Origin: Strix aluco
Taxonomy: Eukaryota > Chordata > Aves > Strigiformes > Strigidae
NCBI RefSeq assembly: GCF_031877795.1
Contig: NC_133943.1
Coordinates: 7,929,001 to 7,993,000 of the forward strand
Length of the DNA stretch: 64,000 bases
Reading direction: 5' to 3'
A model generated the notes under the pieces. That model was not told the DNA's origin, ran no database searches, and saw nothing but the letters and a program-made list of their open reading frames with translations. Position numbers and translations under genes: made by a program. Numbering within the stretch: the stretch's first letter is position 1; every line of letters begins with the position of its first letter. Positions 12,301 through 23,341 of the stretch are shown here, piece after piece.

Positions 12301-15300
12301 GTTTAATAGACTCCAGTCTTAACCATAGGGCTGCTGAATTACAAATCCTTGGCAATAGTCACAGCGATGTGATATGACAACCATAGCCTGGGATGTCTCT
12401 GGTGTCTCGTATCAGCCTTGCAGACTCACCTTCTAAGCAACATGTGTATGGGACATGCGGAGTTTTGCTTCGCAGGTTTCCTCCAAAGGCAGTATAATCC
12501 CTCCTCTCTTCCTACCCCCAGCCCAGCCCAACATTGGTGTCTCCACATCCTCTGCTCTGCAGAAGGAGCCCGGGGAGTACAGGCAGATTGCCAGCACTGA
12601 GAGCTTGTCACGGGGAGTTTTCCTGATGATCCCAGGTTAATCACCGCCTCTCACATATGCAGCCACTGAAGGTTGTTCTTCACTGCCCCAGGACACTCAT
12701 GACCAGCTGGACTGCCTCAAAGGGCAGGAGGAGAAGAAGGAAGAAGAGAAGGATGGGAGAGATGGACTGCAGACTGCAGGGGGAGAAGGAAGGACATTTA
12801 GGACCTCCAGGACAATGGCAGCACTCTGTGTGCTGAGCTTCAGCTCTCCAATTGCAAACATCTGGTCCAAGAGAGTCACCATAGCATCTTCTGTAGTCAA
12901 AGAAGGAAAAAACACCTCCAAAGGAGTGTCTGCCTGTTAGAAACACCTGTTGGGACAGGGCCTTCCAGAGAGACAACTGCCTCTTCGTTGACCTCCAGCT
13001 AGTCTGTGTGTATTTCCATGTATTAGAGTTAAAGAATAATGGGATTTTGGTTGAACTACAAGGCTCAGCTAATGGGAGGGAAGCTGTACAACTCCTTACA
13101 CAATGTCTTTGTATGTCTCAGAGGCCAGAAGCATTAGCAGACTGAAGCAATAGAAAGAATGGGAGTAACCCTGGGGATACTGGGCAGGAGAAAGGAAACA
13201 GGAGAGTATCCACACCTCTGGCTTTATGATATGAGTTCATAATTTAAAAGATAAAAAAACAGGAAAATACACTGAGTGGCTCCATCCCTGACTGATGGCT
13301 ACCTGGAGCCAGATGGCAGCCTGGAAGTGTGAAGCTCCTTGAAGATGCAGAGGGCAATGACTCTGAGACACAGCAGAAGTGCTGACCTGAGCGGTACAAC
13401 TCATCCCAGGGGTCTGTGCAGCGAGGTCCCGGCAGCACAGAGCTCTCGGCTCTCCTGGTGCGTCACCACAGGTCAGCACTGCAACACCATCAGGCACCTG
13501 CCCTCCCAATCGCACCTTCTCATCCCATCTTGTACCGTGTCTGCCTTGCTTTTCTGCCTCTCAAACACTGTTTTTTCTGCCTTTCTTTTTAGAGGTGGAA
13601 AATAAAGGACAAAGGACCTGGATTCCTTCTGGCTCTTGAACACAAGAGCCCTTGGAGAGGACCTATTTTAAGAAAGGAGAGCCTTCCCCCCGCTGGAAAA
13701 GCAGCTCAGCAAGGGCAGGCTCAGCGCCGTGCCCTCCAGTCGGGCACTTGAGACACCTGCTAGCAGCCACTTCAGCCGCCAAATGCTCATCCAGCAGTGG
13801 CAGAAATCAATGTCTGCCAGACGTGCTCCAGCAGGATTCACAGGGAAGGTTGGGAGATTCATGTTGTGGGGAGAAGCCCCCACCGCACACCCCCTGCACT
13901 GGCTCACTGCTCGGGTGACAGCAATGCCCTGGGGTGGGCACCCCTTGGGCGAAGGGTGAGGGCACCTGCTGGGTGTCTTGGACCCTCTCCAAGGCTCAAC
14001 ATCTCACACTTTCAATCCACAGGGCTGAAGAAGCAGAATATTCCCATGAGAAGGTCTGCCCAGGCTCCCCTCACTGATGGCAGTAATTTTTTTTTTATTA
14101 TAAAAAAATCCTGAAGCTGGTTGTGTGTCAGATGCAGAAGGCAGGGCAAGATCTCGCAGAGGACTTTTGGCATATCTCCCTCTGTACTTAGCCCCAGGCT
14201 TGTGCTCCAGAGACACATCTCACCTTGGAAAGCCCCACCATATCTGCCTGAGCCCTGCCTGGCAGGTCATTCCCTGTTTTTTTGATTCTCCACTTGGGAA
14301 AGTGTTTCTTGACATCTGTTCTGAATTTGATTCTCCTCTATTTACATTTTATAGCCCTTGCTCCTCTCCCCTTGGTGGGGCTGAACGCAGTAACTCAAGA
14401 TGATATTATCCGTATCGCTTAAGTTTTTATGCACTTCACTTAAATTTTCTCATAACCAGCTTTATTTTTTTCCCTTTCTCCTGGCTGTCTTCAGCACTAG
14501 ATATTTTACTGCTGGGTTAAGCATCTTTGTCCTTCTTTCCCCTTTCCATAAGGTTATTTTCTAATGGTGTAAGCAGAGTTTATCACACTTAGCAAATAAT
14601 CTGTTAAAGGAGAGCTTGAGCACATAAGTGTTCTTGATCCACTGCAGATCCACCCTGAAGAAGATCTTGGACCCAAGAGTGCATCCAGCAAGCTGGTAGA
14701 AGAGCAGACCTCTCCTCCAGGTTCAGCTCAGTGATGCAAAAAATACTCATGTTCATAGGAAAGCTGCAAACCTCCCTCGAAATCAGCTCTATGTTGCTTT
14801 CATATACACATCAGAGAATCTCTTTCAGTTCCTCATTGCTAAAACCATGCAAGCCCATGGCGAGCACATTTTAAAAGCCAGTACCTGTTCCAAGCACTAA
14901 CGGCTGCTATGGGAAACAGTCAGAAAAGTGAGGCTGAAGGCTAAGATGTTCAAAGCTGCCTTAATTATTAGAGCGTGAGCTTCCAAATCCTTTGAGAAGC
15001 ACAGAAAATGTTGGCCTCAAAATTCACGGTGTGCTCAGAGAAGCGAGAGCCAGGGAGTTTTGGGGACATCTTGACTGCAGTCTGCCTAGCTGGCTCCGCC
15101 GGACTTGGAATCGGTCCGATTCATTGCAGCAGCTCTGAATTCAGAGCAGAGGGAGCAGACAAGGCTCATTGCCTATTCCAGCCAGAAAGACTGCAACAAC
15201 AGTTGCAGTTTTCATTTTTTTAAAAAATAAGGTTACTTGGGTAGACAGACGGCCAGGAATAGACCTTCTGTCTCCTCATCCCCGAACTGAGCCCCACTGA

Positions 15301-18049
15301 TAATTATGCATGAACTGTCAGGGCTGCTTTGGGAAAACAGTGCTAGAACTAAAGCAGCCTGATGCGGTTTTGTGCAAGGCTTTGCCTGGAGAATTGAGGT
15401 TCTTGCCAACCACCAAAGCCCAGAGGGGAGAGCAGGGACCGTTCAGTCCCTGCAAAGTGCAGCAAGGATTTTCTCTCCTCAACAACTAATGGTCCTGCCT
15501 GGCAGCCCGGCCCAGAAGTGGGCAACGGATTCATATTACTCCTGGGAAAAAGCATGCTCCCATGCAAAGCAAATCTCCGGATATGTTGGTGCATCTGTTT
15601 GCAATGTGGAATGCATGAGGCTCACATCCCTCCTTGCTTCATGCTCTGCTCCAGTATTTATCCTCCCAGCAAGCCATCGCCGTCTCGTCCTCCAGGACTG
15701 TGCTTCAACTTAGACATCAGCAATTTCCCCTGCTACCGGCGATCAGTGAAATTACCCACCTGATTTAAGACCAGGAGAGTTAAAAGAGTGTTACACTCCA
15801 GGAAACTCTTCCAACAGCTTGGTTGCTTTTGCACCTCTCCAGGCTGCAGACGGACTCAGCCACTCCTTCCACTTTGCACCAGGCTGGAGGAGCGATCACT
15901 GGCGATAGCACCACTTTCCAAGCAAGACCCTGAGCATCCTTCACCAGCATCCAGTTTCAGCCGCTTTCTCCTGCCCCACACTGATGGGCTCTGTTTGTCC
16001 ACAGTAAATGCAGGAAGATTTCCCTGTTGACTGCGGGGATTTTGCTTGCTCAGGTGGATCCACTGGGAATACCAGCATTTTTATTTTATTTATTTTTCTG
16101 CTAAAAGCTGTGCATAGGTCTGTCCTGTTCAGACAAACTCCCAGGTCAATCACGACACAGATAACTCCCTACCTTGCTTCCCAGTCAGGGGACAAGGATT
16201 CATGGATGTCGGTGCTGTCTCTCCATCCCTGGGAGGGATGGGGAGAGGGTTGGATGCTCTCCCACAGTGCCAGGTCTTGCAATTTCTTTTTAAAAGCCTG
16301 TAATCATCCTCACTTCTCTGAGCTATTCAAGCATTTGCATTGTTTCACAGCATCTTGAGTGCCGGCTGGAAGCAGCTCCAGGTTTCAGGGGAGCCCAGCA
16401 GGATCACTGTGGGGGGCTGTGCCGGCAGGCACCCCCACACTGAGCAGCAGAGCAGGGCTGTGCTCCTGCCAACAGGTGAGCTGGTTCCTGGGCATTGTCT
16501 TTTATTGGGAAAGAAAAAGGGGAAAAAAACCCCAACAAATCAATTCTGTTCACATGAGATTTGAGCTGAACATCAACCGACAAACACTGAAGGATAAAGA
16601 AATGCCACAGAAAAAAGAGCCCTTTTGTGACACAGCCGCGGCTGAGGTTCATTCATTTTTAATTATTTTTTTTCTTTTCTCCTCCTGGTTAAAAATGAGA
16701 TTTGCAGAAAAGAGAAAGCATCACCAGTGCACAGACATCCATTCAAAAACCCACCCAAAGGACAAGTGGAGGAGTTGACTTTCCCTACAGTTGCAGCAGT
16801 CTGACACAAGGTACCTGCGGACACGGAGACCTGGACTGGAGTTTCCCACTCCATTCCTCATAGTGGCAACATGTATCTACAGCATCTGTGAACCTAAGAA
16901 AAAAAACCTAACAGGCTCTTGGGTAGTATTTTGGTCCCCATTTCTCCCTTGCTATTAGAGGCAGATATGCCATCCCTCCAGCAGTGTTTTCTCCCCCTAA
17001 CCCATGCTGTTAGGCTGGCACAGCAGCCGGGGGCATGGAAAGCCAGGTCTTGTCTCACTCATGACCACTTCGCAGGAGAGGGGGGATCCCATAACCATTC
17101 AGCTCTCTTTCAGAGATGGAAAGCACCCACCGCTTTCCATTACCCACCCTTGCAGGAGTCCCAAGGTCAGAATCTGGCCCTTCACACACGTCAGCCCCTG
17201 CCCTGCAGAGCTGCTTCCAGAGGAGACCAGAAAGCAGGAGAGCACTGATTCCCTATGTCTTTGCCATCTCGTTTCCATGCTGTCATGCCATCTATGGGCT
17301 TTATCCCAGGAACTCCTGTCACATTCACTCCCACTAGCATTTTGCAATGCTCTCTTGCCCTCTCCCAGCATCTGCTTACCTATTCCCTCTGGTCACCCCT
17401 GCTCCTCATCCTTCATCCAAGACTTCGTGCCGTTACCCACTTTTGCTGCACTCTGTCCTGCAGCATCTGAACATATGAGCTGCAAACCAGGTAACTCAGC
17501 TCGCTAGCAAAGAGAGCTTCCAAACAGGGATTGAGCTGCTATTAATTTATTCTGTATTTGTTTTGAAAAGATGCCTGGGGAAGGTACACCATTTCCCTTT
17601 CCAGTTAGAGGCTTAACAGCCACAGGCTTTCTTCTTTCTCAGAGACATAAATCCATGTTTATTTTGCATGTACCCAACTAATCCCCAAGGCATTGCATTC
17701 AACAGGCCAAAATCAGAGCTTTGTCTCCACCAAAACACTTCAGGAGAAAGAGGAGAGGGAGAAATGCTGGACATTTAATAGAAGAAACACATCTATTTAT
17801 TTGGGACAGAGGCAGCTGCATGGTGTATAAATGATTTTACTTAGTAACCCCAACAGGATTCACTCCGTCTTAAAGCTGGAAGGAAAGACCTGGAGTATCC
17901 ATTTTCAGCGTGATCACCAAGGAGCAGCCAGGCTTCAATTCCTGTGAGGCTCTTCAGAGGGTTTGATCGTTCAGGATGCTCTCTTATACAAAATACTGAT
18001 CTACCTGCAGCACTGGCCATATTCTGTTCCCAGGTAATCTTGTGCAACT
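6391..18049. other. Intergenic 5' flank, no supported gene
   Basis: Moderately GC-rich single-copy DNA with scattered short A+T-rich patches (for example near 12200-12400 and 14400-14620) and short homopolymer runs. Open frames are short, often overlap on opposite strands and have no recognisable domains or flanking splice-site pairs. Isolated acceptor-like strings occur, such as a pyrimidine tract ending TTTTTAG near 13592, without a convincing partnered donor. I saw no tRNA, CR1 3' end or LTR structure. Confidence 0.6.
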
Positions 18050-18660
18050 CTGCTGAAGTCAATTTACGAGGCAAACATTTAATTTAGCAAGCAGGCTCAC
18101 AATCCTAAATTTAAACATATGTCAAGCCAGCTAGTAGCTTTGTTTTAATTAACTCTCAAACTTGGTGGCTGTCATTTCTTTATATAAATGAGGATGTTCT
18201 GCCAAGGGCAGACTGTAATCCTATGTGCATACCTACGAAATCGCATGCTATTTCACAACCACTTTCAAAGAGCTCTTGCAGAGGCAAGGGGATGTAGATG
18301 TTATTATAAGGGTCCATATGGCAGTATGCTGGCACTGCAGTATTAAATCAGAGGTATTGTAGCTTTCCAGCCTAGATTCTCACAGAACCAGGTAATGTAT
18401 ATGTAGCTTTATTGTTGTACAATTTTAGTGGCTATGCATTATTCAACAGCGGCCGAAGTCTCTGCACTGCCGGAGGTGATTCAGTGATGATAAAGGGAAT
18501 ACATTTTGCTCTAAAGGCAGGAGCAAAGGGATTTCATGGGTCGGTATCTTCTCCACGCACCAAGGAACAATGGAAGCATTAACATTTCTAGTAAAGAAAT
18601 CAGCTGGCGACAAATTCTCATCGATAATTAAAATGAAAGTACAAGCTGCCTTAACATGTA
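18050..18660. promoter_or_regulatory. Candidate conserved non-coding element upstream of GALNT10
   Basis: Complex A+T-rich sequence about 1.5 kb upstream of the CpG island, without simple repeats or a coding frame. The stretch 18290-18660 is dense in TTATTG, ATTATTC, GATAAA, ATCGATAATTAAAATG and CAGCTG/E-box-like words. Its look matches vertebrate conserved non-coding elements and its position would suit an upstream enhancer. Conservation and activity are not demonstrable here; this is inference. Confidence 0.3.
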
Positions 18661-19716
18661 GTTAGACTTAGGAACTGTAACTTGCTCTCTAAATTAAATG
18701 CTTTCCTTGATAATTTGGCTCTCGCAGCAGGCACTGAAATCTGCTGGAAGATGCCATCTAGTGGGTTATGGAAGTTTATTTAAGTTTAAATCCACTTGCT
18801 GGTGTGGGGCGAGCGTGGCAAGAACTGCAAATGCTGGGGTGTGTAATGGTTTTCATAGACTTTCTGTTGCTGTTGTTCTAGGAAATAAAAATTTCCCTGT
18901 GGGGGTTTACATTGGAAGAGACCTAATATTTATTTTACCAGTCCCCCCCAGCAGGGCCGTGGATTGTCACAGCTTTGCTATTGACATCAGCCGAGCCGCA
19001 CGGCTGTTCCCCTGGCATCTTCCTAATCACAAGGGTTATTTGCTGTTCATTTAAGAAATGAATCCACTCCCCATTTTTGGAAAAGCTGTACCGCTGTGGT
19101 TTTCTTCTTAAAAAGAAAACCAACATCCCATGCCTGTAAATGATCGATCTAGTTTATGGTACAGTCGAAACCCCTTAACTGTTCCTGGAATAAACAGCGT
19201 TCCTTCCGAACGGGAGGCACCGCCGGGGAGCTGCTCTGGAGCGCTCCCGCCCGCGGGAAAGCCCCCGGTGGGCCCGTGGCAGCCCCGGCCAGGGGGCGCG
19301 GTGGCCGGCAGCCTTGTCCCCCAGCTGCCGCGGGTCCGTGGGGCGAGCTGGAGCCCTTTGGGGACCACCTGCAGCCCTGCCCCGCCCTGCTGAGCCCGGC
19401 TCAGGCCCTGGGCCCCACTTCGCCCCGGGGGCCGGCTCCTTCCCGCACCTTCCCCCCCGCCGGACTCCTCATCCCGGCGTGCTCCGTGCCTTGACAACCG
19501 CTTGGATTTCTCAGGGAGAGCGATAACCAGCTCCCGGCCGGCTTCTGCCGCCGGGACCGTCGCTTAACGGCCGTGGTTAATGGGCTGCTAATTGCGGAGC
19601 CTCTCCGGAGCAATTAAGCACCTTAGTTTGCCCACGCCGACCGCCGCTTCGGAGCCCGCTCCCTGCCCTCTCCCGCGGCGCCCACCCAGGCACCCGCCGG
19701 TGCCACGGCATCCTCA

Positions 19717-19757
19717 GAGAGTCGTTATTCGAGAGTCATTAAGGGAGAGAGTCATTA
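19717..19757 (+). promoter_or_regulatory. GALNT10: Three direct copies of GAGAGTCRTTA in the proximal promoter
   Basis: The 11-mer GAGAGTC(G/A)TTA occurs at 19717-19727, 19731-19741 and 19747-19757, all in the same orientation, with starts 14 and 16 bp apart. It lies about 270-310 bp upstream of the GALNT10 ATG. The reverse complement, TAAYGACTCTC, contains a TGACT-like half-site resembling those bound by AP-1/ATF-family bZIP factors. The third copy overlaps the end of an A/G-rich stretch. The binding factor is unknown. Confidence 0.5.
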
Positions 19758-19775
19758 GCGGGAGTGAGCGGGCGC

Positions 19776-19856
19776 GGGGGGGGGGGCGCTGGCTCGGTGG
19801 GGCGGGGCCGCCCTCGGGCGGCGGTGGGCGGGGCCGACGAGACCACGCCCCGCCCC
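19776..19856. promoter_or_regulatory. GALNT10: GC-box cluster (Sp1/KLF-type sites)
   Basis: Two forward GC boxes, GGGGCGGGGC at 19799-19808 and TGGGCGGGGC at 19825-19834, and one in reverse orientation, GCCCCGCCCC at 19847-19856, lie within 60 bases. An 11-base G run (19776-19786) precedes them. Such clusters bind Sp1/KLF zinc-finger factors and specify TATA-less CpG-island promoters. They sit about 170-230 bp upstream of the ATG. Confidence 0.7.
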
Positions 19857-19868
19857 CCCCCGCGCGGA

Positions 19869-19877
19869 GCGGAAGTG
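19869..19877 (+). promoter_or_regulatory. GALNT10: ETS-type core promoter site
   Basis: GCGGAAGTG matches the GGAAGTG core of the ETS/GABPA motif, which in CpG-island promoters usually lies close to the transcription start. It lies just downstream of the GC boxes and about 150 bp upstream of the ATG, so the start is probably near 19880-19960. The exact start cannot be read from sequence. Confidence 0.5.
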
Positions 19878-19967
19878 CCGGAGTTGCCGCCCGCCGCTGC
19901 CGCCGCGCGCGCGGGGGAAAGTTGTGCTCCCTCAGGGCGGCGGCGGGGGCAGCCGCGCCGGGCCGCG

Positions 19968-20003
19968 CTCCCTCCCTCCTCTTCCTCCTCTTCCTCCTCC
20001 TCC
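19968..20003 (+). repeat. GALNT10: 36-base pure pyrimidine tract in the presumed 5' UTR
   Basis: An uninterrupted C/T tract built of CTTCCTCCT-like units ends about 25 bases upstream of the ATG, and a further 10 pyrimidines (20005-20014) follow a single G. In the transcript it could bind poly-pyrimidine RNA-binding proteins; in DNA it could form triplex (H-DNA). Both are inferences. No ATG occurs between 19880 and the GALNT10 start codon. Confidence 0.6.
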
Positions 20004-20027
20004 GTCTCCTTCCCGGCTGCGGCTCCG

Positions 20028-20210
20028 ATGCGGCGGAAGCAGAAGCGGCTGCTGCAGGCGGTGGGGCTGGCGCTGGCCGCCCTCGTCTTTTTGCCCAACG
20101 TGGGGCTCTGGTCCCTCTACCGCGAGCGGCAGCTGGAGGGCGGCGGGGCGGCCGGCGGGGAGGGGGCCGCTGCCGCGGGGCCGCCGGGGGCAGCGGCCGG
20201 CGAGGCGCCG
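20028..20210 (+). CDS. GALNT10: GALNT10 coding exon 1 (residues 1-61): signal anchor and stem
   Basis: First coding exon of polypeptide N-acetylgalactosaminyltransferase 10, a Golgi enzyme that transfers GalNAc from UDP-GalNAc to Ser/Thr to start or extend mucin-type O-glycans. The frame begins [12 protein letters not shown] and continues through [14 protein letters not shown], which I recognise as the GALNT10 N-terminus. Residues 1-7 are a basic cytoplasmic tail, about 9-30 a hydrophobic signal anchor (type II topology), and 36-61 a Gly/Ala-rich stem that looks longer than the human one. The exon is exactly 61 codons and ends at a canonical GTGAGT donor (phase 0). The Kozak context is weak (C at -3, C at +4), but this is the only ATG in the exon and matches the family start. 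The same frame is open upstream back to a stop at 19740 but contains no ATG there. Confidence 0.95.
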
Positions 20211-20260
20211 GTGAGTGGCGGCGGGGGGGGGTGTGTGGGGCTGAGCGGTCTCCCGTGTGC

Positions 20261-20292
20261 GGGGAGGGGGTGTGGGAGCCGCTGGGCGAGGG
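20261..20292 (+). other. Potential G-quadruplex just inside intron 1
   Basis: Five G runs of three or more bases, with loops A, TGT, AGCCGCT and CGA, satisfy the usual G3+N1-7 rule on the non-template strand. Further G runs (20223-20231 and 20310-20336) flank it. The position, 50-80 bases after the exon 1 donor in a CpG island, fits G-rich first-intron DNA prone to R-loops. Whether it folds is not known. Confidence 0.5.
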
Positions 20293-22196
20293 GCGCGGTG
20301 CGAGCGTGGCGGGGGGATCCTCCGGGGGAGGGGGAGCAGCCGCCTTCGCATGGACTGAGGGCAGAAGGGGTTTGTGTAGGGGATGGGTGCGTCCCCCTCC
20401 GTGTCACAGGAGGGAAGAAGCCTCGGCAGTGGCTGGGGGGGGGAAGGGGTGCAGGGGGTGGCTCCTGTGCCCCTGAGGAAGGAGCTGCTTTTCTGTAGCC
20501 TATGTCTGCGTTGGAGGGGGAACGCGAGTACTTTCTTGGCAATTCATGGATGCGGGGACCCAAGGATCTGCTTGCCTTTTTTGGCTGAGCTTGGTAAGGG
20601 AATAAAACACATCCTTGCTCCGAGGAATAAGGGAGGGGAGCTTGTCCCACCCTTGCGAATTTTCTTCAGTAATTCTATCTCCCAACGGTGCTTCTCTGCC
20701 ATTTCTCTTTACCTGCCTTGAAAGTGTACAGGGAACGAACATCACCCGTTACCGCTGGATCCCCGCAGAGCTTAAGGCAAGGGCTAGCAGAAAGTACCAG
20801 GTGGAGCTTGAAGATTATGTCTGTGTACGGATCCTCCTTTGGGAAGAGAGGAGTGGATAACTCCTCCTGAGAGAGGCAGAAGATGCCTGCTGTATCCATG
20901 GTCTGATGATATTGCAGCACATGACTGCATTCCTTTCTTGTCCCGCTGGTGTAGTAGTAAATTTAACAGACAAACCCTTCTGCTTAGTGTGTGAGACAGG
21001 AAGGCTGGATCACCCAAATTAGACGTTTGGAAGCTCAGTTTAGCTGCATTTACTTTTGGCTATGTAATTGCTTTATCCCCTTCTGGGTTTGGCTTAGTAC
21101 CATTAAGAATGATTGGGACTTGAAAGCTTGAAATGTCAGTGTGTAACTATCAGTTCAGCTGCCACCCTACAAGGCTCTACTTGTTCAAAACCACTTAAAA
21201 CTCTTAGTTGTCTAAATCTTTCCCTCCTTGGAGACTTGCTGCTCTGACTGCACCATAAAGATAGAGAAACCTACTGTGGTAATTTCTGCTCTGAGGGAGC
21301 AAAGGCTCCCAGAAAGAGGTGTAGTCAAACTGAGGCTGTGCTCTTCCTTCCCAGAAGAAACATTTTTTTTAAAATTCAAGCATTTAGTGCAAGTCAAGGT
21401 ATAACCATGATCATATCCTTGTAATGTCCCATGCTGGTAAGGAAAGGGATCAGCTGTCACCTGCCATAAATCATAAATTTGTAACGGATCCTCAAACCTG
21501 CACAGAAATCCCTTTAACGTACACAGCGATCATTACATTCCTGAAGTTCCCAATGTTACTGCCTTATGCTTGTATTTCTGTTGGATGCAGGGAATCTATT
21601 TTGCATGACTGATAAAAATCAAGCCCTGTAGTCTACTGATCCATAGCTTTGCATGGTATGGTGTTATGGTGAAATGAAACCATTGTAAAATCATGTGTCT
21701 TCCAGAGGTTGTGAGAAGAAGGTTGGTAATTATTCTTAGGAAGCTTCAAATCTCCTTGCTGGAAGTTAATTCTGGTTAAATCTATAAGGAATGAAACAAC
21801 AGTGACAAGCTGACTTTTTATTTTTGGTCTTCTAAAATTGTCCTTGAATTATGGGGCTTTGGGTAACTGTAAGGCAGGCAGTTCCTACAGTGCAGTATGT
21901 CACTGCAGATTTCTGTGTATGTTCTGTGTTCTCGGTATTTAGATATCCCTTATCGCTTGTGTTGTGCAGAATGTTGACTCTGTTTTTCTTTGCCTGTTTA
22001 AAGTATGGCAGCTGTCAGTAAATTGAGATCTGATTTTGTTTTGATGGTGTGTTGAGCTGGGCAGGAAACATCTGTGCAGGTTACAGGAGAATTCACAATA
22101 AAACCTTTTCTGCCCTTGTGTAAATCAGAGTTACTGGGTGTTAGGCTGAAGGCTTCATCTTCCAGTCTAATTAATTCTAATGGAGTTATGGGCTGC

Positions 22197-22247
22197 AGTG
22201 GGTCTGTGAGTGAGACCCACTCATGATATGAGTGGGTATCATATACC
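22197..22247. repeat. Chain of three overlapping inverted repeats
   Basis: AGTGGGTCT (22197-22205) pairs with AGACCCACT (22213-22221), a 9-bp stem with a 7-base loop. ACCCACTCAT (22215-22224) pairs perfectly with ATGAGTGGGT (22228-22237), a 10-bp stem with a 3-base loop. GGTAT (22235-22239) pairs with ATACC (22243-22247). Each shares bases with its neighbour, so the hairpins are mutually exclusive alternatives. It lies in GALNT10 intron 1. Confidence 0.75.
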
Positions 22248-22376
22248 TGTTTTTTTGAAGGATGGGGCCCTGAAATGATAGCTCCTGTTACACTGACCAA
22301 GGGAAAACATACCCTAATGGACAACTGGCTGTCTTGGTAAAAATAATTTCAGGTGAAGCAGAATAAAGACAAACCA

Positions 22377-22432
22377 ATTTTTTGGGGAGATTCTTTTTGG
22401 GGTTTTTTTGTTGTGGTTTTTTTTTTTTTTTT
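22377..22432 (+). repeat. T/G-rich low-complexity tract ending in a T run
   Basis: A TTTTTTGGGG / TTTTTGGGG pattern runs into a 16-base T run at 22417-22432. This is simple low-complexity intronic DNA. An A-rich retrotransposon tail in antisense orientation is conceivable, but no recognisable body or target-site duplication was seen. Confidence 0.6.
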
Positions 22433-23341
22433 ACTGTTGTCATAGAGGTATCTGCCAGCTGACTGCAGAGAGGTTTTTGGGCATCCACACATTCAATGCT
22501 TCCAGCCTCTCTTCCTTGGTCCTGACAAGCATTTGTGGGTTTTGTACTGGCTAATCAACTTCCACCTTGTAAATGAACATGCTGTTTGTCTGCTTGTTCA
22601 TGAAGCCACTCAGAAGAGTTGACTTTGTAATATCAAAACTCTAGATGATAGGAGACTATATCATAAAAAATTATGCTTATAACAGTCAGAAAAGATTTTC
22701 TTCTGTTTCTGGCTTTAATTTGCCTTTTTCTGCAGGCTAATCTTTGAATTGAGGACATTTCAGATGTGATACAGAATTGAGCTTTTCAATGAAATCTCTG
22801 TCCAGGCTCATTCTTTCTCTTTAAATGGTGCCTGCTGTTTCAGTCAGTAATTTTATCTTTCAGAGTAACAGCAAAAGGGGAGAAAAGGTTTTAAGAAACA
22901 GCTGAATTAAAGCTATAAAGCAATTCCTGGAATGTAGAGTTGTGATGCTGAAATTTTGAAGTTTAAAACCTGCTGGGACTTTGTTTTGTTGTCTGTCTTG
23001 TGCTGCATGTTACCTTCAAAATGGCAATATATCAGTGTAGGCGATTTTGCCTTATTTAATCTTTCTAGTGTCTGAAACAAACGTGTCAGAAAATTAAGCA
23101 ATCAGAAGCCATGTAAATATATTCTAGGAAAGATTATGCTAAATGGTTTCTGCAGAAGTGCCTAGGCAGCTAATTGCTTCTGTATTTACATGTTCAGGGG
23201 AAACATTATGGTGGCTGAAAATAATGTATTGCTTTAATAAGGTGGATTAGGTCTGTGTTCTTCCCTTCTGCTTTTGGGTTTGTTCTTCTGCAGCTCTGTT
23301 GGGTGCTGCTTGTTCTGCAGGGAAGGCATGGCCTTAAGTCA

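Larger units (their letters stand above)
19190..20530. promoter_or_regulatory. GALNT10: CpG island spanning the GALNT10 promoter and first coding exon
   Basis: CpG dinucleotides are rare to either side but very dense from about 19196 to about 20420, trailing off by 20530. The island covers the upstream flank, the inferred transcription start, coding exon 1 and the first 300 bases of intron 1. No TATA box is evident. GC boxes and an ETS-type site lie in its centre. This is the usual architecture of a broadly expressed vertebrate promoter with dispersed initiation. Edges are by eye. Confidence 0.9.

Noticed and set aside
1..19190. Possible exons of MFAP3, the human upstream neighbour
   Set aside because: No frame shows MFAP3-like immunoglobulin-domain or transmembrane sequence; the gene presumably lies further upstream, if synteny holds.
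19592..20476. 294-codon + strand frame across the CpG island
   Set aside because: Starts with TTG and lies in a different frame from GALNT10. Stop-poor frames in all directions are expected in such GC-rich DNA.
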